NCBI GenBank assembly: GCA_937891045.1
Contig: CALBEV010000159.1
Coordinates: 1-28,719 of the forward strand
Reading direction: 5' to 3'
Source: an uncultured Burkholderiales bacterium
GTDB taxonomy: Bacteria; Pseudomonadota; Gammaproteobacteria; Burkholderiales; Burkholderiaceae
Length of the DNA stretch: 28,719 nt
Shown: one piece after another, positions 15,667 to 26,188 of the stretch
Layout of the letters: each line of letters starts with the position of its first letter
Numbering within the stretch: position 1 is the stretch's first letter
Notes under the pieces: model-generated
Database searches by the model: none
What the model saw: the letters and a program-made list of their open reading frames with translations, nothing else
What the model was told of the DNA's origin: nothing
Position numbers and translations under genes: made by a program

Positions 15667-16284
15667 ATGACCCTGACCGTTTCCATTGACACCTTGCAAA
15701 CCGCGTTGAAGGCGGTGTTGGGTGAGCGCATTCAACAGCTCGATTTGGCTTTGGGCGAGCTCACCCTCACCGTGTCAGCCAAGGATTATTTGCAAGTCGC
15801 GCACAGCTTGCGTGACCACCCCGATCTGGCCTTCGAGCAACTCCTTGATTTGTGCGGCATGGACTACAGCGGCTACAAAGACGGCGCTGAATCACGCTAC
15901 AGCCACAGCCCGCGTTTTGCCGTGGTCAGCCACTTGCTGTCCCTCACCCACAACCGGCGTTTGCGTCTGCGCGTGTTCGCACCCCATGAAGACATGCCGC
16001 AAGTGGCCAGCATCACGCCCATTTGGAATTCGGCCAATTGGTTCGAGCGCGAAGCTTTCGATTTGTTCGGCTTCTTGTTTGAAGACCACACTGATTTGCG
16101 CCGCATCCTCACCGATTACGGTTTCATTGGTCATCCCTTTCGCAAAGACTTCCCCACCAGCGGTCATGTCGAAATGCGCTATGACGCTGAGCAAAAACGC
16201 GTCATCTACCAACCGGTCACCATCGAGCCGCGTGAAATCACGCCGCGCATCGTGCGCGAAGACAACTACGGCGGCTTGCACTGA
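15667..16284 (+). CDS. nuoC: NADH-quinone oxidoreductase subunit C
   Basis: NuoC is the 30-kDa peripheral-arm subunit that packs against NuoD. The family signature is complete: [19 protein letters not shown] followed by [20 protein letters not shown] (about residues 118-161). The ATG at 15667, 4 nt after nuoB, gives a normal 205-residue product. The frame is open further upstream to 15541, but that part lies inside nuoB and encodes nothing conserved. NuoC and NuoD are separate genes here, unlike the fused NuoCD of E. coli. Confidence 0.97.
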   Translation: MTLTVSIDTLQTALKAVLGERIQQLDLALGELTLTVSAKDYLQVAHSLRDHPDLAFEQLLDLCGMDYSGYKDGAESRYSHSPRFAVVSHLLSLTHNRRLRLRVFAPHEDMPQVASITPIWNSANWFEREAFDLFGFLFEDHTDLRRILTDYGFIGHPFRKDFPTSGHVEMRYDAEQKRVIYQPVTIEPREITPRIVREDNYGGLH

Positions 16285-16290
16285 AACACC

Positions 16291-17544
16291 ATGGCCGATA
16301 TTAAAAATTACACCCTGAATTTGGGCCCCCAACATCCTGCAGCCCACGGCGTTTTGCGCTTGGTGCTCGAGTTGGATGGTGAGGTGGTGCAACGCGCCGA
16401 CCCGCACATTGGCTTGTTGCACCGGGCCACCGAGAAACTGGCCGAGAGCAAAACCTATTTGCAAACCTTGCCCTACATGGACCGCCTCGACTATGTGTCC
16501 ATGATGTGCAACGAGCACGCCTACTGCTTGGCCATCGAGAAACTCATGGGCTTGGACGTGCCCATCCGCGCCCAATACATCCGCGTCATGTATGCCGAAA
16601 TCACACGCATGCTGAACCACTTGATGTGGTTGGGTGCGCATGGTTTCGATTGCGGCGCGATGAACATCCTCATTTATTGCTTCCGTGAACGCGAAGACTT
16701 GTACGACATGTACGAAGCTGTGTCTGGTGCCCGCATGCACGCCGCCTACTTTCGACCCGGTGGCGTCTACCGCGATCTGCCCGACACCATGCCGCAGTAC
16801 CAGGTCAGCAAAATCAAAAACGCCCGCACCATTGCGCGTTTGAACGAGAACCGCCAGGGTTCTTTGCTCGACTTCATCGACGACTTCACCAAGCGCTTCC
16901 CCAAGTACGTGGACGAGTACGAAACCTTGCTCACAGACAACCGGATTTGGAAACAGCGCACCGTGGGCATTGGTGTGGTGTCGCCAGAGCGCGCCAAAAA
17001 CATGGGCTTCACCGGCCCCATGCTGCGCGGCTCGGGCATTGCCTGGGACTTGCGCAAGCAGCAGCCCTATGACGTGTACGACCAAATGGACTTTGATATT
17101 CCTGTGGGCACCGCCGGCGATTGCTACGACCGTTACCTGGTGCGGGTGGCCGAACTGCGTCAATCCAACCGCCTCATCAAACAGTGCGTCGATTGGTTGC
17201 GAGCCAACCCCGGACCGGTCATCACCGACAACCACAAGGTGGCACCACCCCACCGTGAAGCCATGAAGACCAGCATGGAAGAGTTGATCCACCATTTCAA
17301 ACTCTTCACCGAAGGTTTCCATGTGCCTGAAGGCGAGGCCTATGCTGCTGTTGAGCATCCCAAAGGTGAGTTTGGGATTTACCTGGTGTCCGATGGCGCC
17401 AACAAACCTTACCGCATGAAAATCCGCCCGCCTGGGTTTGCACACTTGGCCGCCATGGACGAAATGGCCAAGGGCCACATGATTTCCGATACCGTGGCCA
17501 TCATTGGCACCATGGACATCGTGTTCGGGGAAATTGATCGATGA
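16291..17544 (+). CDS. nuoD: NADH-quinone oxidoreductase subunit D
   Basis: NuoD is the 49-kDa peripheral subunit, related to the [NiFe]-hydrogenase large subunit, and forms much of the quinone-binding site with NuoB. The 417 residues start with [22 protein letters not shown] and contain [14 protein letters not shown] (about 40-53) and [12 protein letters not shown]; they end [12 protein letters not shown] as in other members. The quinone-site His of PQHPAAHG and Tyr of the MDRLDY region are conserved. The stop overlaps the nuoE start by 4 nt (ATGA). A 553-codon open frame on the opposite strand here is an antisense shadow. Confidence 0.98.
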   Translation: MADIKNYTLNLGPQHPAAHGVLRLVLELDGEVVQRADPHIGLLHRATEKLAESKTYLQTLPYMDRLDYVSMMCNEHAYCLAIEKLMGLDVPIRAQYIRVMYAEITRMLNHLMWLGAHGFDCGAMNILIYCFREREDLYDMYEAVSGARMHAAYFRPGGVYRDLPDTMPQYQVSKIKNARTIARLNENRQGSLLDFIDDFTKRFPKYVDEYETLLTDNRIWKQRTVGIGVVSPERAKNMGFTGPMLRGSGIAWDLRKQQPYDVYDQMDFDIPVGTAGDCYDRYLVRVAELRQSNRLIKQCVDWLRANPGPVITDNHKVAPPHREAMKTSMEELIHHFKLFTEGFHVPEGEAYAAVEHPKGEFGIYLVSDGANKPYRMKIRPPGFAHLAAMDEMAKGHMISDTVAIIGTMDIVFGEIDR

Positions 17545-18068
17545 ACCAAGCACACAGCCAAACCATGGAAGCGGTTGAATTCTCAGACGCCACCTTGCAA
17601 CGCTTTGCGCGTGAAGTGGCCAAGTACCCCGCCGAGCAAAAACAGTCCGCTGTGATTGCTTGCTTGTCCATCTTGCAAGAAGAAAACGGCCATGTGTCGC
17701 CTGCCCACGAGCAGGCCTTGGCGCATTACCTCGAGATGCCCGTCATGGGCGTGCATGAGGTCTTCACCTTCTACAACATGTTCAATGTGAAGCCGGTGGG
17801 TCGCTTCAAAATCAATGTCTGCACCAACCTGCCTTGCCAATTGCGTGCTGGTCATCAAACCCTGCAATACGTTTGCAAAAAGTTGGGCGTGGACGTGGGC
17901 GGCACCACCGCGGATGGCCTGTTCACCGTGCAACCTGGCGAATGCATGGGCGCTTGTGCCGATGCGCCGGTCCTCTTGGTGAACGATCGCCACATGTGCA
18001 GTTTCATGAGCACCGACAAAATCAACCAGATGATTGACGAACTGCGTGCCAGCAAGGGGCCAGCATGA
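17541..18068 (+). CDS. nuoE: NADH-quinone oxidoreductase subunit E
   Basis: NuoE is the 24-kDa peripheral subunit with the [2Fe-2S] cluster N1a, beside the FMN site of NuoF. In 175 residues the four thioredoxin-fold cysteine ligands are Cys94, Cys99 (VCTNLPC), Cys135 and Cys139 (GECMGAC). Helices at about 17-80 include the [10 protein letters not shown] segment typical of the family. It overlaps nuoD and nuoF by 4 nt each (ATGA at 17541 and 18065), so the three genes are translationally coupled. Confidence 0.98.
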   Translation: MNQAHSQTMEAVEFSDATLQRFAREVAKYPAEQKQSAVIACLSILQEENGHVSPAHEQALAHYLEMPVMGVHEVFTFYNMFNVKPVGRFKINVCTNLPCQLRAGHQTLQYVCKKLGVDVGGTTADGLFTVQPGECMGACADAPVLLVNDRHMCSFMSTDKINQMIDELRASKGPA

Positions 18069-19417
18069 ACCTTGAACAACTCCTCCACAAATACCAAGCC
18101 ACTGGCCTGGAATCCTGTTTCCATGACCGCCATATCAACCCGCAAATTTACGCAGGTTTGAACGGCCAAAACTGGAGTCTGCCAGACTATGTGGCGAGAG
18201 GTGGCTACCAAGCGCTGCGCACTGTGTTGGGTTTGAATGGTGCGGCGGCCCTCACGCAAGACGAGGTGATTGCCATCGTCAAAGAATCGGGTTTGCGTGG
18301 CCGTGGTGGTGCGGGCTTTCCCACCGGCTTGAAGTGGAGCTTCATGCCACGCCAGTTTTTTGGTCAAAAATATTTGGTCTGCAACTCGGACGAAGGCGAG
18401 CCGGGCACCTGCAAAGACCGCGACATCCTCGAGTTCAACCCGCACATCGTCATCGAAGGCATGGCGATTGCAGCCTACGCCATGGGCATCAGCGTGGGCT
18501 ACAACTACATCCACGGCGAAATTTTCAAAACCTACGAACGCTTTGAAGCGGCGTTGGAAGAAGCCCGAGCCGCTGGCTATTTGGGTGACAAGATTTTGGG
18601 CAGCGACTTCAGCTTTGAACTTCATGCAACTCACGGGTTTGGCGCTTACATCTGCGGCGAAGAAACCGCCTTGCTTGAATCCTTGGAAGGTAAAAAAGGC
18701 CAGCCACGCTTCAAGCCGCCCTTTCCCGCCAGCTTTGGCGTGTATGGCAAGCCCACCACGATCAACAACACCGAAACCTTTGCGGCCGTGCCGTGGATCA
18801 TTCGCAATGGGGGTGCCGCCTACTTGGCTTGCGGCAAGCCCAACAACGGTGGCACGAAAATTTTCTCGGTCAGTGGCGATGTCGAGCGCCCTGGCAACTA
18901 TGAAGTGCCCATGGGGACACCATTCGCCAAGCTGCTCGAGTTGGCCGGTGGCATGCGCGGTGGCCGCACGCTGAAGGCCGTGATCCCTGGTGGTTCATCG
19001 GCACCCGTGTTGCCAGCGTCCATCATGATGGACATCACCATGGACTACGACGCGATTGCCAAAGCGGGTTCCATGTTGGGCTCCGGTGCGGTCATCGTTT
19101 TGGACGACACGCGTTGCATGGTCAAGAGTTTGCAACGTTTGTCAGCTTTTTACATGCACGAGTCTTGCGGTCAATGCACCCCTTGCCGCGAAGGCACGGG
19201 CTGGTTGTCGCGCATGGTCGACCGGATTGAAACCGGGCAGGGCCGTCCCAGCGACATGGACTTGCTGGACAACGTGGCCGAGAACATCATGGGGCGCACC
19301 ATTTGCGCTTTGGGTGACGCTGCAGCCATGCCGGTACGCGGCATGCTCAAGCATTTCCGTCCCGAGTTTGAACACCACATCACGCACAAGACCTGCATGG
19401 TCTCGTCCTACGTTTAA
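18065..19417 (+). CDS. nuoF: NADH-quinone oxidoreductase subunit F
   Basis: NuoF is the 51-kDa subunit that oxidises NADH, carrying FMN and the [4Fe-4S] cluster N3. In 450 residues the nucleotide/FMN glycine loop is [16 protein letters not shown] (76-91), followed by [13 protein letters not shown] (107-119). The N3 ligands are Cys368, Cys371 and Cys374 ([12 protein letters not shown]) plus Cys414 (RTICALGD). AAGGGG just before the start serves as ribosome binding site inside the end of nuoE. nuoG follows after 14 nt. Confidence 0.98.
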   Translation: MNLEQLLHKYQATGLESCFHDRHINPQIYAGLNGQNWSLPDYVARGGYQALRTVLGLNGAAALTQDEVIAIVKESGLRGRGGAGFPTGLKWSFMPRQFFGQKYLVCNSDEGEPGTCKDRDILEFNPHIVIEGMAIAAYAMGISVGYNYIHGEIFKTYERFEAALEEARAAGYLGDKILGSDFSFELHATHGFGAYICGEETALLESLEGKKGQPRFKPPFPASFGVYGKPTTINNTETFAAVPWIIRNGGAAYLACGKPNNGGTKIFSVSGDVERPGNYEVPMGTPFAKLLELAGGMRGGRTLKAVIPGGSSAPVLPASIMMDITMDYDAIAKAGSMLGSGAVIVLDDTRCMVKSLQRLSAFYMHESCGQCTPCREGTGWLSRMVDRIETGQGRPSDMDLLDNVAENIMGRTICALGDAAAMPVRGMLKHFRPEFEHHITHKTCMVSSYV

Positions 19418-19431
19418 GCAGGCTGCACACC

Positions 19432-21534
19432 ATGGTAGAAATTGAGATTGACGGTAAGAAGGTAGAGGTTGCGCCGGGTAGCGTGGTGATTCAGGCGGCC
19501 GAGCTAGCGGGCACCTTCATTCCGCATTTTTGTTATCACAAAAAGCTGAGCATCGCCGCCAACTGCCGCATGTGTTTGGTGGACGTGGAGAAAGCCCCCA
19601 AGCCCATGCCTGCTTGCGCCACACCGGTGACGCAAGGCATGGTGGTGCACACCAAATCCGAGCGTGCCATCAAGGCACAAAAGTCGGTGATGGAATTCCT
19701 GCTCATCAACCATCCGCTGGATTGCCCCATCTGTGACCAAGGTGGTGAATGCCAGTTGCAAGACCTGGCGGTAGGCTACGGCGGTGGCGCCTCGCGTTAC
19801 GACGAAGAAAAACGCGTGGTGTTCCACAAAGATGTCGGGCCACTCATCAGCATGGAAGAGATGAGCCGCTGCATCCATTGCACCCGCTGTGTGCGCTTTG
19901 GCCAAGAGATTGCTGGCAGCATGGAGCTGGGCATGTCGCACCGTGGCGAGCATTCTGAAATCGAAACCTTTGTTGGCCACACCGTGGACTCCGAACTCTC
20001 GGGCAACATGATCGATATCTGCCCCGTGGGTGCGCTCACCAGCAAACCCTTCCGTTACCAAGCCCGCACTTGGGAGCTGAGCCGACGCAAGTCCATCAGC
20101 CCGCATGACGCGACCGGTGCCAACCTCATCATCCAAGTGAAGAACAACCAGGTGATGCGTGTGGTGCCCTTGGACAACGAAGACGTGAATGAATGTTGGA
20201 TTGCCGACCGCGACCGCTTCAGCTACGAAGCCTTGAACGGCCCCGACCGCCTGACCCAACCCATGCTCAAGCAAGACGGTCAGTGGATCACGGTCGACTG
20301 GACCACGGCGCTTGAATACGTGGCCAACGGCGTCAAACAAATCAAACAAGACCATGGTGCCCAAGCACTGGGTTGTTTGGCCAGTCCGCACAGCACCTTG
20401 GAAGAACTGCACCTGGCCACGCAATTCATGCGCGGCTTGGGCAGCGACAACATCGACAGCCGATTGCGTGCTGCTGAATTCCCAACCGATGGTCAGGTGC
20501 GTTGGTTGGGCACTTCAGTGGCGTCCTTGTCCACACTGGAGCGTGTGTTGGTGGTGGGCAGCAACTTGCGCAAAGACCATCCATTACTCGCCCAACGCAT
20601 TCGCCAAGCAGCGCGGCGTGGTGCCCAAGTGCATGCCTTGAACGACAAGGTGATGGACTGGGCCATGCCTGTGACCCAAAGCCTCACGTCGCCCAGCGCT
20701 ACATGGGTGCAAAGTTTGGCCAATATCGCGGCGGCCATCGCCAAACAAACCTCGGTGGCGGCCCCTGTGTCGGGCAACGCAGATGACGCCACGGCACAAG
20801 CCATTGCCACGTCCTTGCTGAGTGGTGAACGCAAGGCCATCTTGTTGGGCAATGCAGCCGCCCACCATGCCAAAGCCAGCAGCTTGCTGAGTTTGGCCAA
20901 CTGGATTGCTGCACAAACCGGTGCCAGCGTGGGTTACCTGGGTGAAGCCGCCAACACCGTGGGTGCCCAGTTGGTGAAAGCCCAGCCTGTGCAAGGCGGC
21001 ATGAACACGGCGCACATGTTGCAAGCCGATGCCTTGAAAGCTTTGTTCTTGTTGAATATCGAACCTGCCCAAGACTGCGCGGGTGGCCAAGCGGCCATGG
21101 CGCATTTGGGTCGCACCGCCATGGTGGTCACCCTGTCGCCGTTCAAAACCAATTTGGACATCAGCGATGTGCTGTTGCCCATTTCACCTTTCACCGAAAC
21201 CGCAGGCACCTTTGTCAACACCGAAGGACGTGCGCAAAGTTTCCACGGCGTGGTGCGGCCCCTGGGTGAGACACGACCCGCATGGAAAGTCTGGCGTGTG
21301 TTGGGCAGTTTGTTGAACCTTCCCGGCTTTGGTTTTGACAGCATTGAAGAGGTGAGGGCGCAAGCGCTGCCCACCGACATGGCTGCGCGTTTGTCCAACG
21401 CTTGCAACCAAGCCATTGACCTGACACCTGCCACCCAAGCGCCCGTCACAGCGTCCATCTATCAACTCGATGGCTTGGTGCGCCGAGCCCCGGCCTTGCA
21501 ACACACCGCTGACGCAGAGGTGGCGCATGGTTGA
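19432..21534 (+). CDS. nuoG: NADH-quinone oxidoreductase subunit G
   Basis: NuoG is the 75-kDa subunit that carries electrons from NuoF towards NuoB. In 700 residues the cluster ligands are N1b: Cys34, Cys45, Cys48, Cys62; N5: His94, Cys98, Cys101, Cys107; N4: Cys147, Cys150, Cys153, Cys197. The rest is a molybdopterin-oxidoreductase-like domain without cofactor motifs. The extra cysteines for cluster N7 of E. coli-type NuoG are absent after residue 210 ([13 protein letters not shown]), so the protein is of the mitochondrial-like kind. The C-terminal part is shorter than in E. coli NuoG (about 908 residues). It overlaps nuoH by 8 nt. Confidence 0.97.
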   Translation: MVEIEIDGKKVEVAPGSVVIQAAELAGTFIPHFCYHKKLSIAANCRMCLVDVEKAPKPMPACATPVTQGMVVHTKSERAIKAQKSVMEFLLINHPLDCPICDQGGECQLQDLAVGYGGGASRYDEEKRVVFHKDVGPLISMEEMSRCIHCTRCVRFGQEIAGSMELGMSHRGEHSEIETFVGHTVDSELSGNMIDICPVGALTSKPFRYQARTWELSRRKSISPHDATGANLIIQVKNNQVMRVVPLDNEDVNECWIADRDRFSYEALNGPDRLTQPMLKQDGQWITVDWTTALEYVANGVKQIKQDHGAQALGCLASPHSTLEELHLATQFMRGLGSDNIDSRLRAAEFPTDGQVRWLGTSVASLSTLERVLVVGSNLRKDHPLLAQRIRQAARRGAQVHALNDKVMDWAMPVTQSLTSPSATWVQSLANIAAAIAKQTSVAAPVSGNADDATAQAIATSLLSGERKAILLGNAAAHHAKASSLLSLANWIAAQTGASVGYLGEAANTVGAQLVKAQPVQGGMNTAHMLQADALKALFLLNIEPAQDCAGGQAAMAHLGRTAMVVTLSPFKTNLDISDVLLPISPFTETAGTFVNTEGRAQSFHGVVRPLGETRPAWKVWRVLGSLLNLPGFGFDSIEEVRAQALPTDMAARLSNACNQAIDLTPATQAPVTASIYQLDGLVRRAPALQHTADAEVAHG

Positions 21535-22609
21535 TTGGATGTTCAATACCGGCGCCTCCTTGTTTGCAGGCACTTGGTGGACGGACATGGGCTGGCCGGT
21601 GGTCTGGACGCTGGTGAAAATCATCGGCGTGGTGCTGCCCTTGCTTTTGTGTGTGGCTTATCTGACCTTGTGGGAACGCAAAGCGATTGGCTTTACCCAA
21701 ATTCGTGTCGGCCCCAACCGTGTGGGCCCCTACGGCTTGCTGCAACCGATTGCTGATGCGCTGAAGATTCTGACCAAAGAAATCATCCTGCCCACCAAAG
21801 CCAGTTCGGGCCTGTTCTACCTGGGCCCCGTCATGACCATGATGCCGGTGCTGGCCGCTTGGGCTGTGGTGCCTTTTGGACCCGAGGTGGTGTTGGCCGA
21901 TATCAACGCGGGCTTGTTGTTTTTGATGGCGATCACCTCGCTTGAGGTCTACGGCATCATCATTGCCGGCTGGGCCTCGAATTCCAAATACGCTTTCTTG
22001 GGTGCACTTCGTGCCTCCGCACAAATGGTCAGTTACGAAATCGCGATGGGCTTTTGCTTGGTCGTGGTGCTGATGGTGTCGGGCAGTTTGAACATGTCGG
22101 ACATTGTTTTGGGACAAAACAAAGGCATGTTTGCCGAACAAGGTTGGGGCTTTTTGTCATGGAACTGGTTGCCCTTGCTGCCCATTTTCATCATCTTCTT
22201 CATCGCCAGTTTGGCCGAAACCAACCGCCATCCGTTTGACGTGGTCGAAGGTGAGTCCGAGATTGTTGCCGGCCACATGATCGAGTACTCGGGCATGTCC
22301 TTTGCCATGTTCTTCTTGGGCGAATACGCCAACATGATTTTGGTGTCCACCATTGCCGTTGTGCTGTTTTTGGGTGGTTGGTTGCCACCGGTTGATGTTG
22401 CTTGGTTGGCCTGGGTGCCCGGTTGGATATGGATGGCCATTAAAACCTTCTGTGTCGTCACCATGTTTTTGTGGGTACGCGCCACTTTCCCACGCTACCG
22501 CTACGACCAATTGATGCGTTTGGGATGGAAAGTTTTCATCCCCCTCACCTTGGTGTGGTTGGTGGTGATTGGCATCTGGATGCAAACCCCTTGGAATATT
22601 TGGAATTGA
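21527..22609 (+). CDS. nuoH: NADH-quinone oxidoreductase subunit H
   Basis: NuoH (ND1) is the membrane subunit that closes the quinone chamber and links the peripheral and membrane arms. Its 360 residues form about eight helices with the conserved cytoplasmic loops [22 protein letters not shown] (about 49-70) and [20 protein letters not shown] (about 227-246), the latter rich in the family's essential acidic residues. The ATG at 21527 has AGAGGTGG upstream and lies inside the last codons of nuoG; an open extension back to 21470 lies entirely within nuoG and is not conserved. Confidence 0.97.
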   Translation: MVDWMFNTGASLFAGTWWTDMGWPVVWTLVKIIGVVLPLLLCVAYLTLWERKAIGFTQIRVGPNRVGPYGLLQPIADALKILTKEIILPTKASSGLFYLGPVMTMMPVLAAWAVVPFGPEVVLADINAGLLFLMAITSLEVYGIIIAGWASNSKYAFLGALRASAQMVSYEIAMGFCLVVVLMVSGSLNMSDIVLGQNKGMFAEQGWGFLSWNWLPLLPIFIIFFIASLAETNRHPFDVVEGESEIVAGHMIEYSGMSFAMFFLGEYANMILVSTIAVVLFLGGWLPPVDVAWLAWVPGWIWMAIKTFCVVTMFLWVRATFPRYRYDQLMRLGWKVFIPLTLVWLVVIGIWMQTPWNIWN

Positions 22610-22619
22610 GGCCATACGC

Positions 22620-23138
22620 ATGAACCGCCCTTCCACCACTGCTGTCGCGCCGTTTTCTTGGCTTGATTTCTTCTCCAGCTTTTTGCTGTTGGAGTTTTTC
22701 AAAGGCTTTGCCATCACCGGTCGCTATATGTTTGCCCGCAAGATCACGGTGCAATTTCCTGAAGAAAAAACACCGCTGAGCCCGCGTTTTCGCGGTCTGC
22801 ATGCTTTGCGCCGCTACGAAAACGGCGAAGAGCGTTGCATCGCCTGCAAATTGTGCGAGGCCGTGTGTCCCGCCATGGCCATCACCATCGAATCCGATGT
22901 GCGTGCCGATGGCCAGCGGCGCACCACCCGCTATGACATTGATCTGACCAAATGCATTTTTTGCGGCTTTTGCGAAGAAAGTTGCCCTGTCGATTCGATT
23001 GTTGAAACCCACATCTTCGAATACCACGGTGAAAAACGTGGCGACCTGTACTTCACCAAAGACATGTTGCTGGCCGTGGGCGACCGATATGAGCCGCAAA
23101 TTGCAGCCAACAAGGCAGCCGATGCCAAGTACCGTTAA
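22620..23138 (+). CDS. nuoI: NADH-quinone oxidoreductase subunit I
   Basis: NuoI is the 23-kDa (TYKY) subunit with [4Fe-4S] clusters N6a and N6b, bridging NuoG and NuoB. Its 172 residues contain two ferredoxin motifs, Cys73/76/79 with Cys83 ([12 protein letters not shown]) and Cys112/115/118 with Cys122 ([12 protein letters not shown]), after an amphipathic N-terminal region. The start at 22620 has GAGG (22608-22611) 8 nt upstream and follows nuoH by 10 nt; an in-frame ATG at 22569 lies inside nuoH and is not supported. Confidence 0.97.
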   Translation: MNRPSTTAVAPFSWLDFFSSFLLLEFFKGFAITGRYMFARKITVQFPEEKTPLSPRFRGLHALRRYENGEERCIACKLCEAVCPAMAITIESDVRADGQRRTTRYDIDLTKCIFCGFCEESCPVDSIVETHIFEYHGEKRGDLYFTKDMLLAVGDRYEPQIAANKAADAKYR

Positions 23139-23158
23139 CCCCTTGGAAAGATAGCAAC

Positions 23159-23803
23159 ATGGACGTCAAATCAGTTCTGTTCTACGCTTTTGCCGCTGTG
23201 CTGCTGTTTGCCGCCGTGCGTGTCATCACGGTGCGCAACCCCGTGCACGCCGCCCTCTACCTGATCTTGGCGTTTTTTCAAGCCGCTGGTATTTGGATGT
23301 TGTTGCATGCCGAGTTCTTGTCCATCACCTTGGTGCTGGTCTACGTGGGTGCGGTGATGGTGTTGTTCTTGTTTGTGGTGATGATGATTGACGTCAATCT
23401 TGAAAAGCTCAAACAAGGGTTTTGGAACAACTTCCCTTTGGCCGCTTCGATTGGCGCGGTGCTGGCCCTTGAATTGGCGTCGGTACTGATGGGCGGATTC
23501 CGCTCGGCACCTGCCCCTGCACCTGTGCTTGATGCCAATGGCGGCACGATTTCAAACACCAAAGAATTGGGTATCGCCCTCTACACCGATTATCTTTATC
23601 CGCTGGAAGTAGCCGCTGTTATTTTGTTGGTGGCCATCATTGCAGCGATTGCGCTCACCATGCGCAAGCGCCAAGACAATAAATTGCAAGACCCCGCAGA
23701 ACAAATCAAGGTCAAACCGGCAGACCGCTTGCGCATGGTCAAAGTCGATCCTGTGCACCAAGCCTTGGTGCCTCCCCCCGCCCCTGAGGAGCCCAAAGCA
23801 TGA
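23159..23803 (+). CDS. nuoJ: NADH-quinone oxidoreductase subunit J
   Basis: NuoJ (ND6) is a membrane subunit between the quinone site and the antiporter-like subunits. Its helix 3 undergoes a pi-bulge to alpha-helix change during turnover. Its 214 residues contain five predicted membrane segments, with the conserved [19 protein letters not shown] (about 61-79). The C-terminus (about 175-214) is a soluble, charged and proline-rich tail. GGAAAGA upstream serves as ribosome binding site, and the stop overlaps the nuoK start by 4 nt. Confidence 0.97.
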   Translation: MDVKSVLFYAFAAVLLFAAVRVITVRNPVHAALYLILAFFQAAGIWMLLHAEFLSITLVLVYVGAVMVLFLFVVMMIDVNLEKLKQGFWNNFPLAASIGAVLALELASVLMGGFRSAPAPAPVLDANGGTISNTKELGIALYTDYLYPLEVAAVILLVAIIAAIALTMRKRQDNKLQDPAEQIKVKPADRLRMVKVDPVHQALVPPPAPEEPKA

Positions 23804-24108
23804 CTGTCACTCTTGGCCACTATCTGACCCTCAGCGCCGTGCTGTTTGCCTTGTCGGTCATTGGCATCTTTTTGAATCGCAAAAATCTCATTGTGTTGTT
23901 GATGGCCATCGAACTGATGCTGCTGGCAGTCAACACCAATTTCGTGGCCTTCTCGCATTACTTGGGTGACATGCAAGGTCAAATTTTTGTGTTCTTCATC
24001 ATGACAGTCGCAGCAGCTGAGTCGGCCATTGGTTTGGCCATCTTGGTCTTGTTGTTCCGAAACCGTTCCAGCGTCAATGTGGACGAACTCAATGTCCTCA
24101 AGGGCTGA
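23800..24108 (+). CDS. nuoK: NADH-quinone oxidoreductase subunit K
   Basis: NuoK (ND4L) is a three-helix membrane subunit in the proton path. In 102 residues the two essential membrane glutamates are Glu38 ([11 protein letters not shown]) and Glu74 (AAAESAIGL), which correspond to E. coli Glu36 and Glu72. GAGGAG inside the end of nuoJ is the ribosome binding site, and the ATGA overlap indicates coupled translation. nuoL follows after 8 nt. Confidence 0.97.
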   Translation: MTVTLGHYLTLSAVLFALSVIGIFLNRKNLIVLLMAIELMLLAVNTNFVAFSHYLGDMQGQIFVFFIMTVAAAESAIGLAILVLLFRNRSSVNVDELNVLKG

Positions 24109-24116
24109 CCTGATTC

Positions 24117-26132
24117 ATGAACCAAACCATTCAAGCTTCCACCCTGCTCACCGTCGCCCTGGCCCCGTTGGTCGGCGCACTGTTGGCTGGTATTTTGGGC
24201 ACGCAATTGGGCGGCGCACACCTGAGCCGTCGCATGTCCCACACGCTCACCATCTTGGGCGTGCTGGTGTCCTTTGTCTTGTCCGCGCAAACGCTCTACA
24301 GCGTGGTGACCGAAGGCGCACGTTTCAATGAAACCCTCTACACCTGGATGGAAGTGGGTGGTTTGAAAATGGAAATTGGCTTCAAGGTCGATGGCCTGAC
24401 CGCCATGATGATGTGCGTCGTGACCTTCGTGTCTTTGATGGTTCACATCTACACCATCGGTTACATGGAAGAAGACAAGGGCTACAACCGCTTCTTCGCC
24501 TACATCTCCTTGTTCACCTTCTCCATGCTGATGCTGGTGATGAGCAACAATTTGTTGCAACTTTTCTTTGGCTGGGAAGCCGTGGGCTTGGTGTCTTATT
24601 TGCTCATTGGTTTTTGGTTCAACAAACCAAGTGCCGTGTTTGCCAACATGAAAGCTTTTTTGGTCAACCGCGTGGGTGACTTTGGCTTCATCTTGGGCAT
24701 TGGCTTGATTGCCGCCTATGCAGGCTCACTGAATTACACCGAGGTGTTTGGCAAAGCGGCCGAGTTGGGCGCACTGCAATTGCCGGGCACTGAATGGATG
24801 TTGGTGACGGTCATTTGCATTTGCTTGTTTGTGGGTGCCATGGGCAAGTCAGCGCAGTTCCCACTGCATGTGTGGTTGCCCGATTCCATGGAAGGCCCGA
24901 CACCCATTTCTGCTTTGATTCACGCCGCCACCATGGTGACGGCAGGCATCTTCATGGTCGCTCGCATGTCGCCCTTGTTCGAGTTGTCTGACACCGCCTT
25001 GAACCTGATCTTGGTGGTCGGGTCCATCACCGCGCTCTTCATGGGTTTCTTGGGCATTGTGCAAAACGACATCAAGCGGGTGGTGGCTTATTCCACCTTG
25101 TCCCAGTTGGGTTACATGACGGTGGCGCTTGGCGCTTCGGCTTATTCGGTGGCGGTGTTCCACCTGATGACCCATGCCTTTTTCAAAGCCTTGTTGTTCT
25201 TGGGGGCGGGCTCGGTCATCATGGGCATGCACCACAACCAAGACATCCGTTGGATGGGCGGTGTGCGCAAGTACATGCCCATCACCTGGATCACGTCTTT
25301 GCTGGGTTCCTTGGCCCTGATCGGCACACCGTTGTTCTCCGGCTTTTATTCCAAAGACAGCATCATCGAAGCGGTGGCGGCCAGCCATTTGCCTGCCGCG
25401 TCTTGGGCGCACTTGGCAGTGTTGGCAGGTGTTTTCATCACCGCCTTCTATTCCTTCCGCATGTATTTCTTGGTGTTCCACGGCAAAGAACGTTTTGACC
25501 AAAACCCAGATGCCCACCACGACCACGGTCATGGCCACGATGAACACAACGCACCGCACGAGTCCCCTTGGGTGGTGACGCTGCCTTTGGTGTTGTTGGC
25601 CATTCCATCGGTATTGATTGGCTACTTCACCATCGAGCCCATGCTGTTTGGCGACTTTTTCAATGATGCCATCGCCGTCAACCATGGCTTGCACCCTGCC
25701 ATGAGCGAGTTGGGTGACAAATTCCACGGTGCTTTGGCCATGGCTGAACATGGTTTGAGTACTTGGCCCTTCATATTGGCTTTGGCGGGTGTTGTTGTGG
25801 CCTATTACATGTACATGATCAACCCGCGTGTACCCGCTGCCATTGAGCGCATGTTCATGCCCGTGCACACCTTGTTGGTCAACAAATACTACCTAGACGC
25901 TTTCAACGAGCAAGTGTTGGCCCGCGGTACCCGCTTGCTGGCCACTGGTTTGTGGAAGGGTGGCGACCAAGGCGTGATCGATGGTTTTGTGGTCAACGGT
26001 TCTTGGCAACTGGTTGGACGGATTGCTCGTTTTGCACGTCGTTTGCAAACTGGCTATCTCTACCACTATGCCTTGCTGATGATTTTGGGCATGTTTACTC
26101 TGATCACTTATTTTGTGTGGATCAAGCGATGA
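24117..26132 (+). CDS. nuoL: NADH-quinone oxidoreductase subunit L
   Basis: NuoL (ND5) is the distal antiporter-like proton-pumping subunit, with about 16 membrane helices including the long lateral helix at the C-terminal end. In 671 residues the pump glutamate is Glu154 in FFGWEAVGLVSYLLIGFWF, the channel segment GPTPISALIHAATMVTAGIF is near residues 260-279, and the central lysine region VQNDIKRVVAYSTLSQLGYM follows. A histidine-rich soluble loop (AHHDHGHGHDEHNAPHES, about residues 466-483) separates two helices and is similar to loops in other betaproteobacterial NuoL proteins. The stop codon overlaps a 19-codon mini-ORF that runs into nuoM. Confidence 0.98.
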   Translation: MNQTIQASTLLTVALAPLVGALLAGILGTQLGGAHLSRRMSHTLTILGVLVSFVLSAQTLYSVVTEGARFNETLYTWMEVGGLKMEIGFKVDGLTAMMMCVVTFVSLMVHIYTIGYMEEDKGYNRFFAYISLFTFSMLMLVMSNNLLQLFFGWEAVGLVSYLLIGFWFNKPSAVFANMKAFLVNRVGDFGFILGIGLIAAYAGSLNYTEVFGKAAELGALQLPGTEWMLVTVICICLFVGAMGKSAQFPLHVWLPDSMEGPTPISALIHAATMVTAGIFMVARMSPLFELSDTALNLILVVGSITALFMGFLGIVQNDIKRVVAYSTLSQLGYMTVALGASAYSVAVFHLMTHAFFKALLFLGAGSVIMGMHHNQDIRWMGGVRKYMPITWITSLLGSLALIGTPLFSGFYSKDSIIEAVAASHLPAASWAHLAVLAGVFITAFYSFRMYFLVFHGKERFDQNPDAHHDHGHGHDEHNAPHESPWVVTLPLVLLAIPSVLIGYFTIEPMLFGDFFNDAIAVNHGLHPAMSELGDKFHGALAMAEHGLSTWPFILALAGVVVAYYMYMINPRVPAAIERMFMPVHTLLVNKYYLDAFNEQVLARGTRLLATGLWKGGDQGVIDGFVVNGSWQLVGRIARFARRLQTGYLYHYALLMILGMFTLITYFVWIKR

Positions 26133-26188
26133 GAACGATGACAGAAATGATCCACTTTGACATGAGAGAGTCGCCATGGGAATCCTGA
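26129..26188 (+). CDS. Possible 19-residue mini-ORF bridging nuoL and nuoM
   Basis: An ATG at 26129 overlaps the nuoL stop (ATGA) and opens a 19-residue frame that stops at 26186-26188, 13 nt beyond the nuoM start at 26176. Its product (MRTMTEMIHFDMRESPWES) resembles nothing known. It could carry ribosomes from nuoL into nuoM by termination-reinitiation, or be a chance frame in a 43-nt gap. nuoM has its own AGAGAG upstream, so the mini-ORF is not required. Low confidence as a gene. Confidence 0.2.
   Translation: MRTMTEMIHFDMRESPWES

Noticed and set aside
15892..17553. A 553-codon open frame on the minus strand opposite nuoC/nuoD
   Set aside because: It lies antisense to two full-length, highly conserved complex I genes. 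Its His/Gly/Val-rich translation is typical of a reverse-frame shadow created by codon bias and resembles no protein family.
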